In this document: positions 26,661 through 35,188 of the stretch, piece after piece
How positions within the stretch are numbered: position 1 is the first letter of the stretch
How the letters are laid out: every line of letters starts with the position of its first letter
Assembly: GCF_038003045.1 (NCBI RefSeq)
Contig: NZ_JBBOOK010000001.1
Location: 1 to 64,000, forward strand
Length of the DNA stretch: 64,000 nucleotides
Direction: 5' to 3'
Origin: Sporosarcina sp. FSL W7-1349
GTDB lineage: Bacteria; Bacillota; Bacilli; Bacillales_A; Planococcaceae
Notes under the pieces: model-generated
What the model was told of the DNA's origin: nothing
Database searches by the model: none
What the model saw: only the letters and a program-made list of their open reading frames with translations
Made by a program: the position numbers and the translations under genes

Positions 26661-27299
26661 TTACTGCATCGGATTATTCGGGGGCATGCCCGGTTGGCCA
26701 GCTGGGGCATATGCGTTCAATATTTGCTGCATATCTTGCTGAGCCAGTTGCGGCACTTGGTAGTAGTGGTGTTTATTTTGATAAATCGACAGCTCGTAAG
26801 CCATTTCAATGCAGTTCGGAACGGAGTCGGCTAAAACCCGGCGGACGACTGGGTTGGTCGTTTCGAGAGCGGCCATCGTCTTCGCGGAAGCACTCGTTTT
26901 GGCGGCGTCCAATAAAAAGCCGGAAATGATTTCATCCGAAATTTCGGACTCGTTCTGGATCGGTTTTTTCGGCTGGGAAGCCTTCATTCCATAGATGAAA
27001 TCATTGCCTTGCTTCATCTTATAGCTTTGCGTCGGGTGGGATGGATCACGCCCGGTTTTGAAGCACTCGACTGTTATATTGTACTCGTCCAAGGTGAACC
27101 GATATTGACGGTCGAGTATATCGAGCAGTTCAGGGTCTTTGACATGTGGACGCATCAGCATCGCCATGTTCAGTGAAGCAATAGCTCCAGATAACACTTC
27201 GTGGACATCAAATAATTCGTGTCCGCCATGGTTCATTTGCTGAGGAACGGATCCCGTATGCATGTTTTGGTGGGTTTGCCCGAATGGATTTTGAGTCAC
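26661..27299 (-). CDS. CotF-family spore coat protein
   Basis: 212 aa. The N-terminus (about 1-30) is rich in Gln, His, Asn and Met; residues 28-85 form a helical block (HEVLSGAIASLNMAMLMRP, ILDRQYRFTLDEYN) and residues 115-190 a second (DEIISGFLLDAAKTSASAKTM) typical of CotF-like coat proteins; the C-terminus is Pro/Gly/Asn-rich. CotF-type proteins are outer spore constituents. Divergent from the cortex hydrolase gene, so a shared mother-cell expression time is plausible. Confidence 0.82.
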   Translation of the reverse strand: MTQNPFGQTHQNMHTGSVPQQMNHGGHELFDVHEVLSGAIASLNMAMLMRPHVKDPELLDILDRQYRFTLDEYNITVECFKTGRDPSHPTQSYKMKQGNDFIYGMKASQPKKPIQNESEISDEIISGFLLDAAKTSASAKTMAALETTNPVVRRVLADSVPNCIEMAYELSIYQNKHHYYQVPQLAQQDMQQILNAYAPAGQPGMPPNNPMQ

Positions 27300-27456
27300 T
27301 GCATATCCTCCTTACGGTATTTTGGTCAATCGAGGATAGTATGGCAACAGCGGTCCAATCTATTCATGAAGAGACGTGATTCGGAGTCATAATCCATCGC
27401 CTGCAAAAATAGACTAACTACGAGGATATTTTTGTCAATGAAAGGCAGATGATCTG

Positions 27457-28743
27457 ATGCAAATCCATGTTGTTCAACCTGGCCAATCGTTGTATGGCAT
27501 AGCGCAAGCTTACGGAATCACGTATCAAGACATTGCGGTGGCCAATGAAATACCGGATCCATCACGTTTAGTCATTGGGCAAGCCTTGGTCATCCCGATT
27601 ATAGGGCAGTATCATTGGGTGCAACCGGGGCAATCGTTGTATTCGATCGCAAGGATGTATGGGATGTCTTATGTTGAATTGGCGAGAATCAACGGCATTT
27701 CCCCTTCCGCTACATTGCAGGTAGGACTACGGCTTTATATTCCACCCCGTCCGAAGATGAACGCGGAAGTTCTTCTCTATGCAGAGCCGCGGGCGCCTGT
27801 CAGTCAGTCATACATTGACGAGGTCAGACGACGGGCAGGACAGGTGACATATATGGCCATGTTTAGTTATGAAGTCTTGCGTGATGGATCGCTAAAAGCT
27901 CCACCTCTCGACAATATTCCGCAAATTGTCAGAGATGCGGGCGCAGCGAATGCCCTTGTCGTCACCAATTTGGAGGAATTCGCTTTCAGTGCCGATTTGG
28001 CCCATGCCATTTTTACGGATGAAGCCGTGCAAGATCGATTGTTCGATAACTTGATCCAAGAAGCGAATCGGGTAGGTTTCAGGGACATCCATTTTGACTT
28101 TGAGCTGCTTTTTCCGGAGGATCGCGAACTTTATAATACTTTCCTCCGAAGAGCAAGGGATCGGTTTCATGCGGCGGGCTTCACGATCTCCACCGCTTTG
28201 GCTCCGAAAGCGAGTGATGTCAGAACGGGGATTTACGGGGCGCATGATTATAAAGCGCATGGGGAGATTGTGGATTTTGTGTCACTTATGACTTATGAAT
28301 GGGGATATACATTTAGCGAGCCTCAAGCGGTGAGTCCAATTCAACCGGTGCAAGCCGTCGTCGAATATGCCGTCAGTCAAATACCACGGGAAAAGGTGTT
28401 TCTCGGCCAAAATCTATACGGATATAATTGGTCATCCCCGTATCCGCCACAAGGGGGAGCCCCCGCACGGGCAATCAGTCCGCAACAAGCTATTGCATTG
28501 GCCATCGAACAGAATGCGGCAATCCAGTATGATTATGTGGCACAAGCGCCTTTTTTCCGCTATATCGATGCGGAAGGTGTGCAACATGAAGTATGGTTTG
28601 AAGATGCACGCAGCATACAAGCGAAGTTCAATTTGATCAAACAATTTCAATTACGCGGAATCATGTACTGGAAGTTGGGTCTGGCATTCCCTCAAAATTG
28701 GCTTTTGCTGCAGGATAATTTTAACATCCGCAAAATTACATGA
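27457..28743 (+). CDS. sleL: LysM-GH18 spore cortex hydrolase (SleL/YaaH-like)
   Basis: 428 aa. Two N-terminal LysM domains (about 2-46 and 51-96, both starting with a VQPGQSLY motif), then a GH18 domain with the acidic catalytic segment IHFDFELL near residue 210 and YEWGYTFSEP near 280. SleL/YaaH/CwlI proteins are N-acetylglucosaminidases that digest cortex fragments in spore germination and lack a signal peptide, as here. The ribosome site is weak. Closed by a strong terminator. Confidence 0.92.
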   Translation: MQIHVVQPGQSLYGIAQAYGITYQDIAVANEIPDPSRLVIGQALVIPIIGQYHWVQPGQSLYSIARMYGMSYVELARINGISPSATLQVGLRLYIPPRPKMNAEVLLYAEPRAPVSQSYIDEVRRRAGQVTYMAMFSYEVLRDGSLKAPPLDNIPQIVRDAGAANALVVTNLEEFAFSADLAHAIFTDEAVQDRLFDNLIQEANRVGFRDIHFDFELLFPEDRELYNTFLRRARDRFHAAGFTISTALAPKASDVRTGIYGAHDYKAHGEIVDFVSLMTYEWGYTFSEPQAVSPIQPVQAVVEYAVSQIPREKVFLGQNLYGYNWSSPYPPQGGAPARAISPQQAIALAIEQNAAIQYDYVAQAPFFRYIDAEGVQHEVWFEDARSIQAKFNLIKQFQLRGIMYWKLGLAFPQNWLLLQDNFNIRKIT

Positions 28744-28757
28744 AGTCCGGAAAAAAA

Positions 28758-28800
28758 AATGAACCGGAGTGCGTAAACGCACATCGGTTCATTTATTTTT
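28758..28800. terminator. Terminator of the sleL-like gene
   Basis: AAATGAACCG/CGGTTCATTT stem with an inner GTGCGT/ACGCAC hairpin, followed by T-rich sequence; A-run on the other side could serve the convergent small gene. Confidence 0.85.
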
Positions 28801-28803
28801 TAA

Positions 28804-28944
28804 TCATTCTTTATTCAGGTAGTTCATAAAGGATTGAAGGAAATCGATGTCGGCATTAAAAACCAAGGCCGGTAGAAAAGCAAAAGTCATCAACAGCATA
28901 ACATTGGCACCGACAATTGCGCGAGCAACTTTTTTAATTTTCAT
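28804..28944 (-). CDS. 46-aa membrane or exported peptide, unknown
   Basis: ATG with AGAGGGGA upstream. The product begins MKIKKVARAIVGANVMLLMT, i.e. a Lys/Arg-rich start followed by a hydrophobic stretch to about residue 30, then a short tail ending FLQSFMNYLNKE. It could be a signal peptide with a short secreted tail or a single membrane helix. No family recognised. It is convergent with sleL and lies within 10 nt of its terminator. Confidence 0.6.
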   Translation of the reverse strand: MKIKKVARAIVGANVMLLMTFAFLPALVFNADIDFLQSFMNYLNKE

Positions 28945-29242
28945 TTCAATTCCCCTCTTTCACCTGAATTATCATTTCCACATAACCGTTCAGAAGCCTT
29001 GAGTATCAATGCAGGAACTGGTTATCTGAATAATGATATAATACACCCTAGTTCGCCATCTGTAAATTATTTTTTCTTGTATTCTCCATAAAGTGGACAC
29101 AATCCAGTATACTAATTAGATATAGAATAAAAAAAATCTTGTAACAAATCTATTTTTCGGCGATAATATAAAAATGTACTAAATAGATTGTGAAATATCA
29201 ATCAAAGATTGACATTGGAGAAGCAACAGCTTTATCCTTTAT
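28945..29242. other. AT-rich intergenic region, no gene seen
   Basis: No ORF with a ribosome site. A TATAAT sits near 29037. Nothing else supportable. Confidence 0.4.
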
Positions 29243-29325
29243 CTTTATTCAGCTGAAGACTCCACCTCTACAGGTAATAATATTGTTACCTGTTCAGCGG
29301 GTGTCCAAACGCCTGCTGAATAAAG
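29243..29325. repeat. Two-level stem-loop element next to the dispersed repeat
   Basis: Outer perfect arms CTTTATTCAGC (29243-29253) and GCTGAATAAAG (29315-29325) enclose an inner hairpin CAGGTAA/TTACCTG (29271-29292). A piece of the same element, GAAGACTCCCACCTCAATAGG, begins at 47347. It abuts the repeat at 29331-29490. Confidence 0.6.
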
Positions 29326-29330
29326 AGAAA

Positions 29331-29490
29331 GCCTCCGGCGGATGTAACAGATTTTGAAAGGCAGTTTAAGAGCGACGTACCGAAAGTGCCTTCATTTCTG
29401 CAAAGAACGCAGAAATACGGCAAACCGAACTCTTCGCTGTTCGGTTCGCAATTCAAAATCCAGACGCAATTAAGCCAAGGCGTAATTGAT
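29331..29490 (+). repeat. Dispersed intergenic repeat, copy 2
   Basis: Related in block order to 17279-17415, with extra internal sequence (CCGAACTCTTCG...GTTCGGTTCG, itself an inverted repeat). Ends 26 nt before the gdhA start. Confidence 0.7.
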
Positions 29491-29516
29491 TATATTCAAG
29501 AAAGGGATGATTGCGA

Positions 29517-30896
29517 ATGACTAGAATGGATGTAGTTCAATCAAACAAAAATAGAGCGAACGATTACGTTCATGAAGTATATGAATTAGTAAAGAAGAGA
29601 AACCCGGATGAAAAAGAATTTTTGCAAGCCACGAGAGAAATTTTCGATTCACTGCGCCCCGTCTTTTCCCAACATCCCCATTTCATCGAACATGGCATTC
29701 TTGAAAGAATTACAGAACCGGAACGGATCATCACTTTCCGTGTCGCATGGGAAGACGATCAAGGCAGAGTGCGGGTGAACCGTGGTTTCCGTGTTCAATT
29801 CAACAGTGATTTAGGACCATATAAAGGTGGGATTCGATTCCATCCTTCCGTCAACGTTAGTATTATGAAATTCCTTGCATTCGAGCAAATTTTCAAAAAT
29901 GCGTTGACCGGCCAACCGATCGGCGGAGGGAAAGGCGGATCGGACTTCGATCCAAAAGGGAAGTCGGAACGTGAAATCATGCGATTCACGCAAAGTTTCG
30001 CCACTGAGCTGACCCGGCATATCGGTCCCGATCGCGACGTTCCGGCCGGTGACATCGGTGTTGGAAAGCGTGAAATCGGATACATGTTCGGAACGTATAA
30101 CCGTTTACGAGGCGGATACGAAGCAGGGGTCTTCACCGGAAAAGATCCGGAGCATGGCGGAAGTCTAGGCCGTAAAGAAGCGACTGGCTACGGCACCGTC
30201 TATTTCGTGGATGAGATGCTAAAAGGGAAAGGACTTTCCTTCAAAGGCAGCACAGTTATCGTTTCTGGATCTGGAAACGTTTCCACCTATGCAATTGAAA
30301 AAGCGATGCAATTAGGCGCCAAAGTGGTCGCGTGCAGCGATTCGGGCGGTTATATCTATGACAAGGATGGCATCAACCTGGAAACATTGAAACAATTAAA
30401 AGAAGTGGAAAATAAGAGAATCTGGGAATATACGAAATTCCATCCGAATGCGGAATATCATGAGGATTGTTCAGGTATTTGGTCCATACCTTGTGATATC
30501 GCATTGCCATGTGCGACACAAAATGAGCTGGATGAAATTGCTGCTCATACTTTGGTAGCGAATTCCGTTAAAGCAGTCGGAGAAGGCGCGAATATGCCAT
30601 GTACTTTGGAAGCGATCCATCTGTTCCAAGAGAACGGTGTATTGTTCGCCCCAGCCAAAGCGGCCAATGCAGGCGGTGTGGCCGTTTCAGCAATGGAAAT
30701 GTCCCAAAACAGCATGCGCCTTTCTTGGACTACAGAGGAAGTCGATGAAAGATTGCAAGGGGTCATGAAGAATATCTATACAAGTTGTTTGGAAGCGGCC
30801 GACCAATATGGCAAACCGGGAGATTTGGTCATGGGAGCAAATATTGCGGGATTTTTGAAGGTTGCCAATGCGATGGTATCACACGGCATCAACTAA
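29517..30896 (+). CDS. gdhA: NADP-type glutamate dehydrogenase
   Basis: 459 aa from the ATG at 29517, 9-10 nt after AAAGGGA. It interconverts 2-oxoglutarate + ammonia and glutamate. Seen: GPYKGGIRFHPSVN substrate loop (catalytic Lys region near 90-125), GGGKGGSDFDPKGKS near 140, DVPAGDIGVG near 167, and the GSGNVSTYAIEKA nucleotide motif near 243. Length and the KGGSDFDP motif fit the hexameric NADP-dependent anabolic class. Closed by a terminator. Confidence 0.96.
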   Translation: MTRMDVVQSNKNRANDYVHEVYELVKKRNPDEKEFLQATREIFDSLRPVFSQHPHFIEHGILERITEPERIITFRVAWEDDQGRVRVNRGFRVQFNSDLGPYKGGIRFHPSVNVSIMKFLAFEQIFKNALTGQPIGGGKGGSDFDPKGKSEREIMRFTQSFATELTRHIGPDRDVPAGDIGVGKREIGYMFGTYNRLRGGYEAGVFTGKDPEHGGSLGRKEATGYGTVYFVDEMLKGKGLSFKGSTVIVSGSGNVSTYAIEKAMQLGAKVVACSDSGGYIYDKDGINLETLKQLKEVENKRIWEYTKFHPNAEYHEDCSGIWSIPCDIALPCATQNELDEIAAHTLVANSVKAVGEGANMPCTLEAIHLFQENGVLFAPAKAANAGGVAVSAMEMSQNSMRLSWTTEEVDERLQGVMKNIYTSCLEAADQYGKPGDLVMGANIAGFLKVANAMVSHGIN

Positions 30897-30909
30897 ATAT
30901 AGAGGAGAG

Positions 30910-30946
30910 ACGGATACGCTAATTCATTAGTGTGTCCGTTTTTTTT
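30910..30946 (+). terminator. Terminator of gdhA
   Basis: Eleven-bp stem ACGGATACGCT/AGTGTGTCCGT (two G-U pairs) followed by T8. Confidence 0.85.
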
Positions 30947-31049
30947 GCTTTAGAAATGACGTGCATATTTAGGATTGTATGCATCCAACCCTCCATTTCA
31001 TGATTGATAAAATTTGAAATAAATTAGAGAAAATCTATTGTGTTTCATC

Positions 31050-31097
31050 TTGAATATGATATTATAAAAATACTATAACTTGCATAAAAATTCATAC
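31050..31097 (+). promoter_or_regulatory. argG promoter with ARG box
   Basis: TTGAAT (31050-31055), 18-bp spacer, TATAAC (31074-31079); TTGCATAAAAATTCATAC (31080-31097) follows at the start site and matches the ArgR/AhrC operator pattern WNTGAATWWWWATTCANW closely. Arginine-dependent repression is the natural reading. Confidence 0.7.
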
Positions 31098-31121
31098 GAG
31101 AGTTTGAAGGGAGTTTTTAAA

Positions 31122-32333
31122 ATGACAAAAAAGAAAGTTGTATTAGCATATTCAGGTGGACTCGATACATCCGTAGCCGTACAGTGGTTGACAGATCAAG
31201 GATACGCAGTCGTAGCATGCTGCTTAGATGTCGGTGAAGGGAAAGACTTGGAATTCATCAAGCAGAAGGCATTGCAAGTCGGTGCGGTGAGCAGCTACGT
31301 CATCGATGCGAAAGAAGAATTTGCGCAAGAATTTGTCTTGCTTGCATTGCAAGCCCAATCTTATTACGAGGATAAATATCCACTCGTTTCGGCACTTTCC
31401 CGTCCGTTAATTTCAAAGAAGCTCGTTGAAGTGGCCCATCAGGAAAATGCAACTGCTGTAGCGCATGGCTGCACAGGAAAAGGGAATGACCAAGTGCGTT
31501 TCGAAGTCGCGATTAAAGCACTTGATCCTTCTTTGGAAGTATTGGCGCCTGTCCGTGAATGGAGCTGGTCCCGTGAAGAGGAGATCGAATACGCGAAGCA
31601 GAAGAACATCCCGATTCCAATCGATCTCGAAAGTCCTTATTCGGTAGACCAAAACCTTTGGGGCCGTGCCAACGAATGCGGCATCTTGGAAGATCCTTGG
31701 GCCGCACCGCCAGAAGATGCCTATGGATTGACCAATTCTATCGAAAATGCACCGGACACACCGGAAGTGGTTGAGATCGAGTTTAAAAAAGGAGTGCCAG
31801 TCAGCTTGGATGGCGTTCAATATCCGTTGAGTGAACTGATCCTTAAATTGAATGATATCGCCGGAAACCATGGCGTCGGAAGAATCGACCACGTCGAAAA
31901 CCGTTTAGTCGGCATCAAATCGCGTGAGGTATATGAAGCGCCAGGTGCCATCACATTATTAAAGGCTCATAAGGAATTGGAAGATTTGACGCTCGTGAAA
32001 GAAGTAAGTCATTTTAAACCAATCATCTCGCATAAGCTAAGCGAGATGATCTATAACGGCTTATGGTTTTCTCCGTTACGCGAAGCATTGGAAGCATTCA
32101 TTAAAGAAACCCAGCAATACGTCAACGGGACAGCGCGTGTCAAACTGTTCAAAGGGCATGCCATCGTGGAAGGCCGGAAATCGGCGAATTCCCTTTATGA
32201 TGAAAAACTTGCCACGTATACGGCTGACGATGAATTTGACCAATCGGCAGCAGTCGGGTTTATCAAGCTATGGGGTCTTCCTACTGAAGTTCATAGTATG
32301 GTAAATAAGAAACAAACTGTAAAAAAAGGATAA
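31122..32333 (+). CDS. argG: Argininosuccinate synthase
   Basis: 403 aa from the ATG at 31122 ([19 protein letters not shown]), with GGGAG upstream. It condenses citrulline and aspartate using ATP in arginine synthesis. The N-type ATP pyrophosphatase motif AYSGGLDTS is at 8-16, [14 protein letters not shown] near 115-128, and the C-terminal synthase domain follows. argH, its usual neighbour, is not here; the next gene is unrelated. Confidence 0.97.
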   Translation: MTKKKVVLAYSGGLDTSVAVQWLTDQGYAVVACCLDVGEGKDLEFIKQKALQVGAVSSYVIDAKEEFAQEFVLLALQAQSYYEDKYPLVSALSRPLISKKLVEVAHQENATAVAHGCTGKGNDQVRFEVAIKALDPSLEVLAPVREWSWSREEEIEYAKQKNIPIPIDLESPYSVDQNLWGRANECGILEDPWAAPPEDAYGLTNSIENAPDTPEVVEIEFKKGVPVSLDGVQYPLSELILKLNDIAGNHGVGRIDHVENRLVGIKSREVYEAPGAITLLKAHKELEDLTLVKEVSHFKPIISHKLSEMIYNGLWFSPLREALEAFIKETQQYVNGTARVKLFKGHAIVEGRKSANSLYDEKLATYTADDEFDQSAAVGFIKLWGLPTEVHSMVNKKQTVKKG

Positions 32334-32343
32334 TGAAAAAATA

Positions 32344-32370
32344 CCTTCCATCTTCCCGGATGGAAGGTTC
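32344..32370 (+). terminator. Terminator of argG
   Basis: CCTTCCATC/GATGGAAGG stem followed by a T-rich tract. Confidence 0.8.
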
Positions 32371-32527
32371 TTTCTTTGAAAGACTAGGTATTTAGTGAAT
32401 AGGAAAGAAATGCAAAACGCGAAAAATGGATTATTTCCGCGGAAAATGAATCTTTTTCGCTCCTATTATAGTAGAATGACTGAGGACGTTGGATGACATA
32501 TCCAAATTAAAGAAGGGGGACGTCAAA

Positions 32528-34111
32528 ATGGAGGAACAGAACTTGAAAAAGAAGTCACCAAAGTTGTTCATAGCATTGATTGTGGCTGCTCTTATCATTG
32601 TAGGCGGTAGCGCATCCGCTTATTTCGCATTTAGTAAATCTCCGAAAGTGCAATACTTTATGGCTGAAAGTGCTACATTGCAACAAATGGGTGACCTATT
32701 CAAAGATCGCTATGCAAATGAAATGAAATGGATGGATGTCCAAAAGGAAAAGCCGACAGAAACAACATTGGATCTGTCAGCAGAATGGAATGATCCATAC
32801 GTCGATTACGACATGGAGGAAGTCCAGTCACTTGTCAACAGTTCGAAGTTGACGATCCAGAACGTATTCGATCCGGTAAAGAAAGAGACGGAAATCGGAT
32901 TATCTGCTGAAGTGGGAAGCACTTCAATCGATTTGGGGAAATATTTTGCAACACCGGAAAAGGCTTTATTGGCATTGCCATTCACGGATGATCTAATTCG
33001 CTTCGACGATAAGGATTTCGGTCGGATCATGCGGGAAATTGATGAGGACTATGAGGGAAATGATGAGCTAGGTCTCGCACAACTGTTCGAAACTGATTTT
33101 TCATCCGCCAGCGAACTGACGACTTATGTGAAAGAAGAATACTTGCAATACATTTTCAATGAATTGCCAGAAGAGGCATTCGAAAGCGAAAAAGAAGAAA
33201 TTGAAGTGTTCGACAAAAAAATCAAAGCAACGAAGTCGACGATGAAACTTGATGAAAAGCAATACAAAGCACTGTTTGAAAAGGTCTTAGTAAAAATGCA
33301 AAAAGATGAAAAACTGAAAGAATTGATCAAAGACCAAATCGCCATGTCTTCTTTTGCGGGAGACGTAACAGCGAGTGATTTGACAGAAATGATCGTCCAA
33401 TACGAGGAAGGCCTGGAGTCGGCCATCGAAGATTTGGATGAAATTGACGATGTGCCGGGCACGATCACATCGACAATCTGGCATGACGCGAACCACATCG
33501 TCAAACGTTCTTTGGATGTGACAGTCGGTGAAGAAGGAGAAGAGGAAACCCTTCTGATCGATGGCGTTCAATTGTTGGAAAAAGATGAGCAACAATGGAA
33601 GTATACGATGGGAATCAAGGAAGAGGATAATGAAGAAAATGTGTTGAAATTCAACGGTCACTTGACTTGGAAAGACAAGAAAGCAGAAGACTCGATCACC
33701 TTGACGGTGGAAGATGTGAATTCTGTCAAGATCTCCTACAAAGGGAAAGAGGATCTGGACGGTTCCAAGCGTACCTTTAAACGGACATTCGGATTCTCCG
33801 ACGGGTATGAAGATGTAGAAGTGATCTGGAGCGGAAATGCGACGCATGAAAGCGACTCAATGAGCGCTGATCATCACTTCACATTCAGCGATGCCTCGAT
33901 GGATCCGGATATGTATAACTTGAAAATGAAACAAAAGAGCAAAGTCGTCAAGAAAGTCGACATGCCAACCGAATCGGATGATACCATCCTGTTGAAAGAT
34001 ATGAGTGTGGAAGAAATGATGGAATATGCCGAAGAAACTTTAGCTCCTGAAGCTCAGAACTGGGCTTGGGAACTCATGGGCAACCTGGAAAGTGAACTTT
34101 ACGGCAATTAA
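32528..34111 (+). CDS. Large membrane-anchored extracytoplasmic protein (DUF6583-like)
   Basis: 527 aa, AGGGGG upstream of the ATG. A short basic N-terminus (about 1-14) is followed by one membrane helix (LFIALIVAALIIVGGSASAYFAF), and the remaining ~490 residues are soluble, highly acidic and Lys/Glu-rich, so they should lie outside the membrane. The pattern of the chain recalls DUF6583-type proteins of Bacillales but that is not certain. Function unknown. Its terminator is followed directly by the 82-bp repeat array. Confidence 0.7.
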   Translation: MEEQNLKKKSPKLFIALIVAALIIVGGSASAYFAFSKSPKVQYFMAESATLQQMGDLFKDRYANEMKWMDVQKEKPTETTLDLSAEWNDPYVDYDMEEVQSLVNSSKLTIQNVFDPVKKETEIGLSAEVGSTSIDLGKYFATPEKALLALPFTDDLIRFDDKDFGRIMREIDEDYEGNDELGLAQLFETDFSSASELTTYVKEEYLQYIFNELPEEAFESEKEEIEVFDKKIKATKSTMKLDEKQYKALFEKVLVKMQKDEKLKELIKDQIAMSSFAGDVTASDLTEMIVQYEEGLESAIEDLDEIDDVPGTITSTIWHDANHIVKRSLDVTVGEEGEEETLLIDGVQLLEKDEQQWKYTMGIKEEDNEENVLKFNGHLTWKDKKAEDSITLTVEDVNSVKISYKGKEDLDGSKRTFKRTFGFSDGYEDVEVIWSGNATHESDSMSADHHFTFSDASMDPDMYNLKMKQKSKVVKKVDMPTESDDTILLKDMSVEEMMEYAEETLAPEAQNWAWELMGNLESELYGN

Positions 34112-34123
34112 TTGAATTATAGG

Positions 34124-34158
34124 AAAAAGAGGCGATCCATTCGGATGGCCTCTTTTTT
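34124..34158 (+). terminator. Terminator of the DUF6583-like gene
   Basis: AAAAAGAGGC/GCCTCTTTTT stem with a 14-nt loop, followed by TT. Confidence 0.85.
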
Positions 34159-34267
34159 AGGTGTGGGAATAGTTTTATAGGGAGGGAGTGGGAGCTGGCA
34201 GAGGTAGGGAGGAAAGCGAGTTCGTGGACTGTCATGGCAAAGCCGAGATTGTAAGGAGAAATATGTG

Positions 34268-35088
34268 AACTGTCATGGCGCGAGTGAATTGTCATGGCAA
34301 AAAACGAAACTGTCATGGGAAAAACGCGAACTATCATGGCGAGTCGGGAAACTGTCATGGTGCGAGCGAATTGTCATGGCAAAAGTCGGAACTGTCATGG
34401 CAAAAGCGCGAACTATCATGGCGGGTCGGGAAACTGTCATGGCGCGAGTGAACTGTCATGGCAAAAACCGAAACTGTCATGGGAAAAACGCGAACTATCC
34501 TGGCGAGTCGGGAAACTGTCATGGTGCGAGCGAATTGTCATGGCAAAAACCGAAACTGTCATGGGAAAAACGCGAACTATCCTGGCGAGTCGGGAAACTG
34601 TCATGGCGCGAGTGAACTGTCATGGCAAAAACCGAAACTGTCATGGGAAAAACGCGAACTATCATGGCGAGTCGGGAAACTGTCATGGCGCGAGTGAACT
34701 GTCATGGCAAAAACCGAAACTGTCATGGGAAAAGCGCGAACTATCCTGGCGAGTCGGGAAACTGTCATGGCGCGAGCGAACTGTCATGGCAAAAACCGGG
34801 ACTGTCATGGGAAAAGCGTGAACTATCATGGCGAGTCACGAAACTGTCATGGCTCGAGCGAACTGTCACGGCAAAAGCCGGAACTGTCATGGGAAAAGCG
34901 TAAACTATCATGGCGAGTCACGAAACTGTCATGGCTCGAGCGAACTGTCATGGCAAAAACCGAAACTGTCATGGGAAAAATGCGAACTATCATGGCGAGT
35001 CACGAAACTGTCATGGCGCGAGTGAATTGTCACGGCAACCCCCGAGACTGTCATGGGAAATGCGTGAACAGTCATGGTCTCAATGGAA
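34268..35088. repeat. 82-bp tandem repeat, ten units, each of four ~20-bp boxes
   Basis: The AACTATCATGG box recurs at 34329, 34411, 34493, 34575, 34657, 34739, 34821, 34903 and 34985, exactly 82 bp apart, and a degenerate AACAGTCATGG at 35067. Each unit also has three AACTGTCATGG-type boxes, giving about 40 boxes spaced 19-21 bp, roughly two DNA turns. An outlying box is at 34229. The units differ by point changes (CATGG/CCTGG, GTGA/GCGA, TCGGG/TCACG). It lies between convergent genes. Because 82 is not a multiple of 3, the open frames across it are incidental. There are no unique spacers. Confidence 0.95.
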
Positions 35089-35101
35089 TCTCTACAAAAC
35101 C

Positions 35102-35140
35102 AAAAAAAATAGAGGGGGAATGATCAATTCCACCCTCTAT
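35102..35140 (-). terminator. Terminator of hpaB
   Basis: Minus-strand stem ATAGAGGG/CCCTCTAT extended by GGAAT/ATTCC pairing, followed by T8. It is 49 nt beyond the hpaB stop. Confidence 0.85.
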
Positions 35141-35188
35141 TATTACTTACCAGTTGAGGCGGTGAAACTTGGATTCACCACACTCTTT

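Noticed and set aside
34229..35088. CRISPR array
   Set aside because: All spacing segments are themselves repeated; there are no unique spacers and no cas genes.
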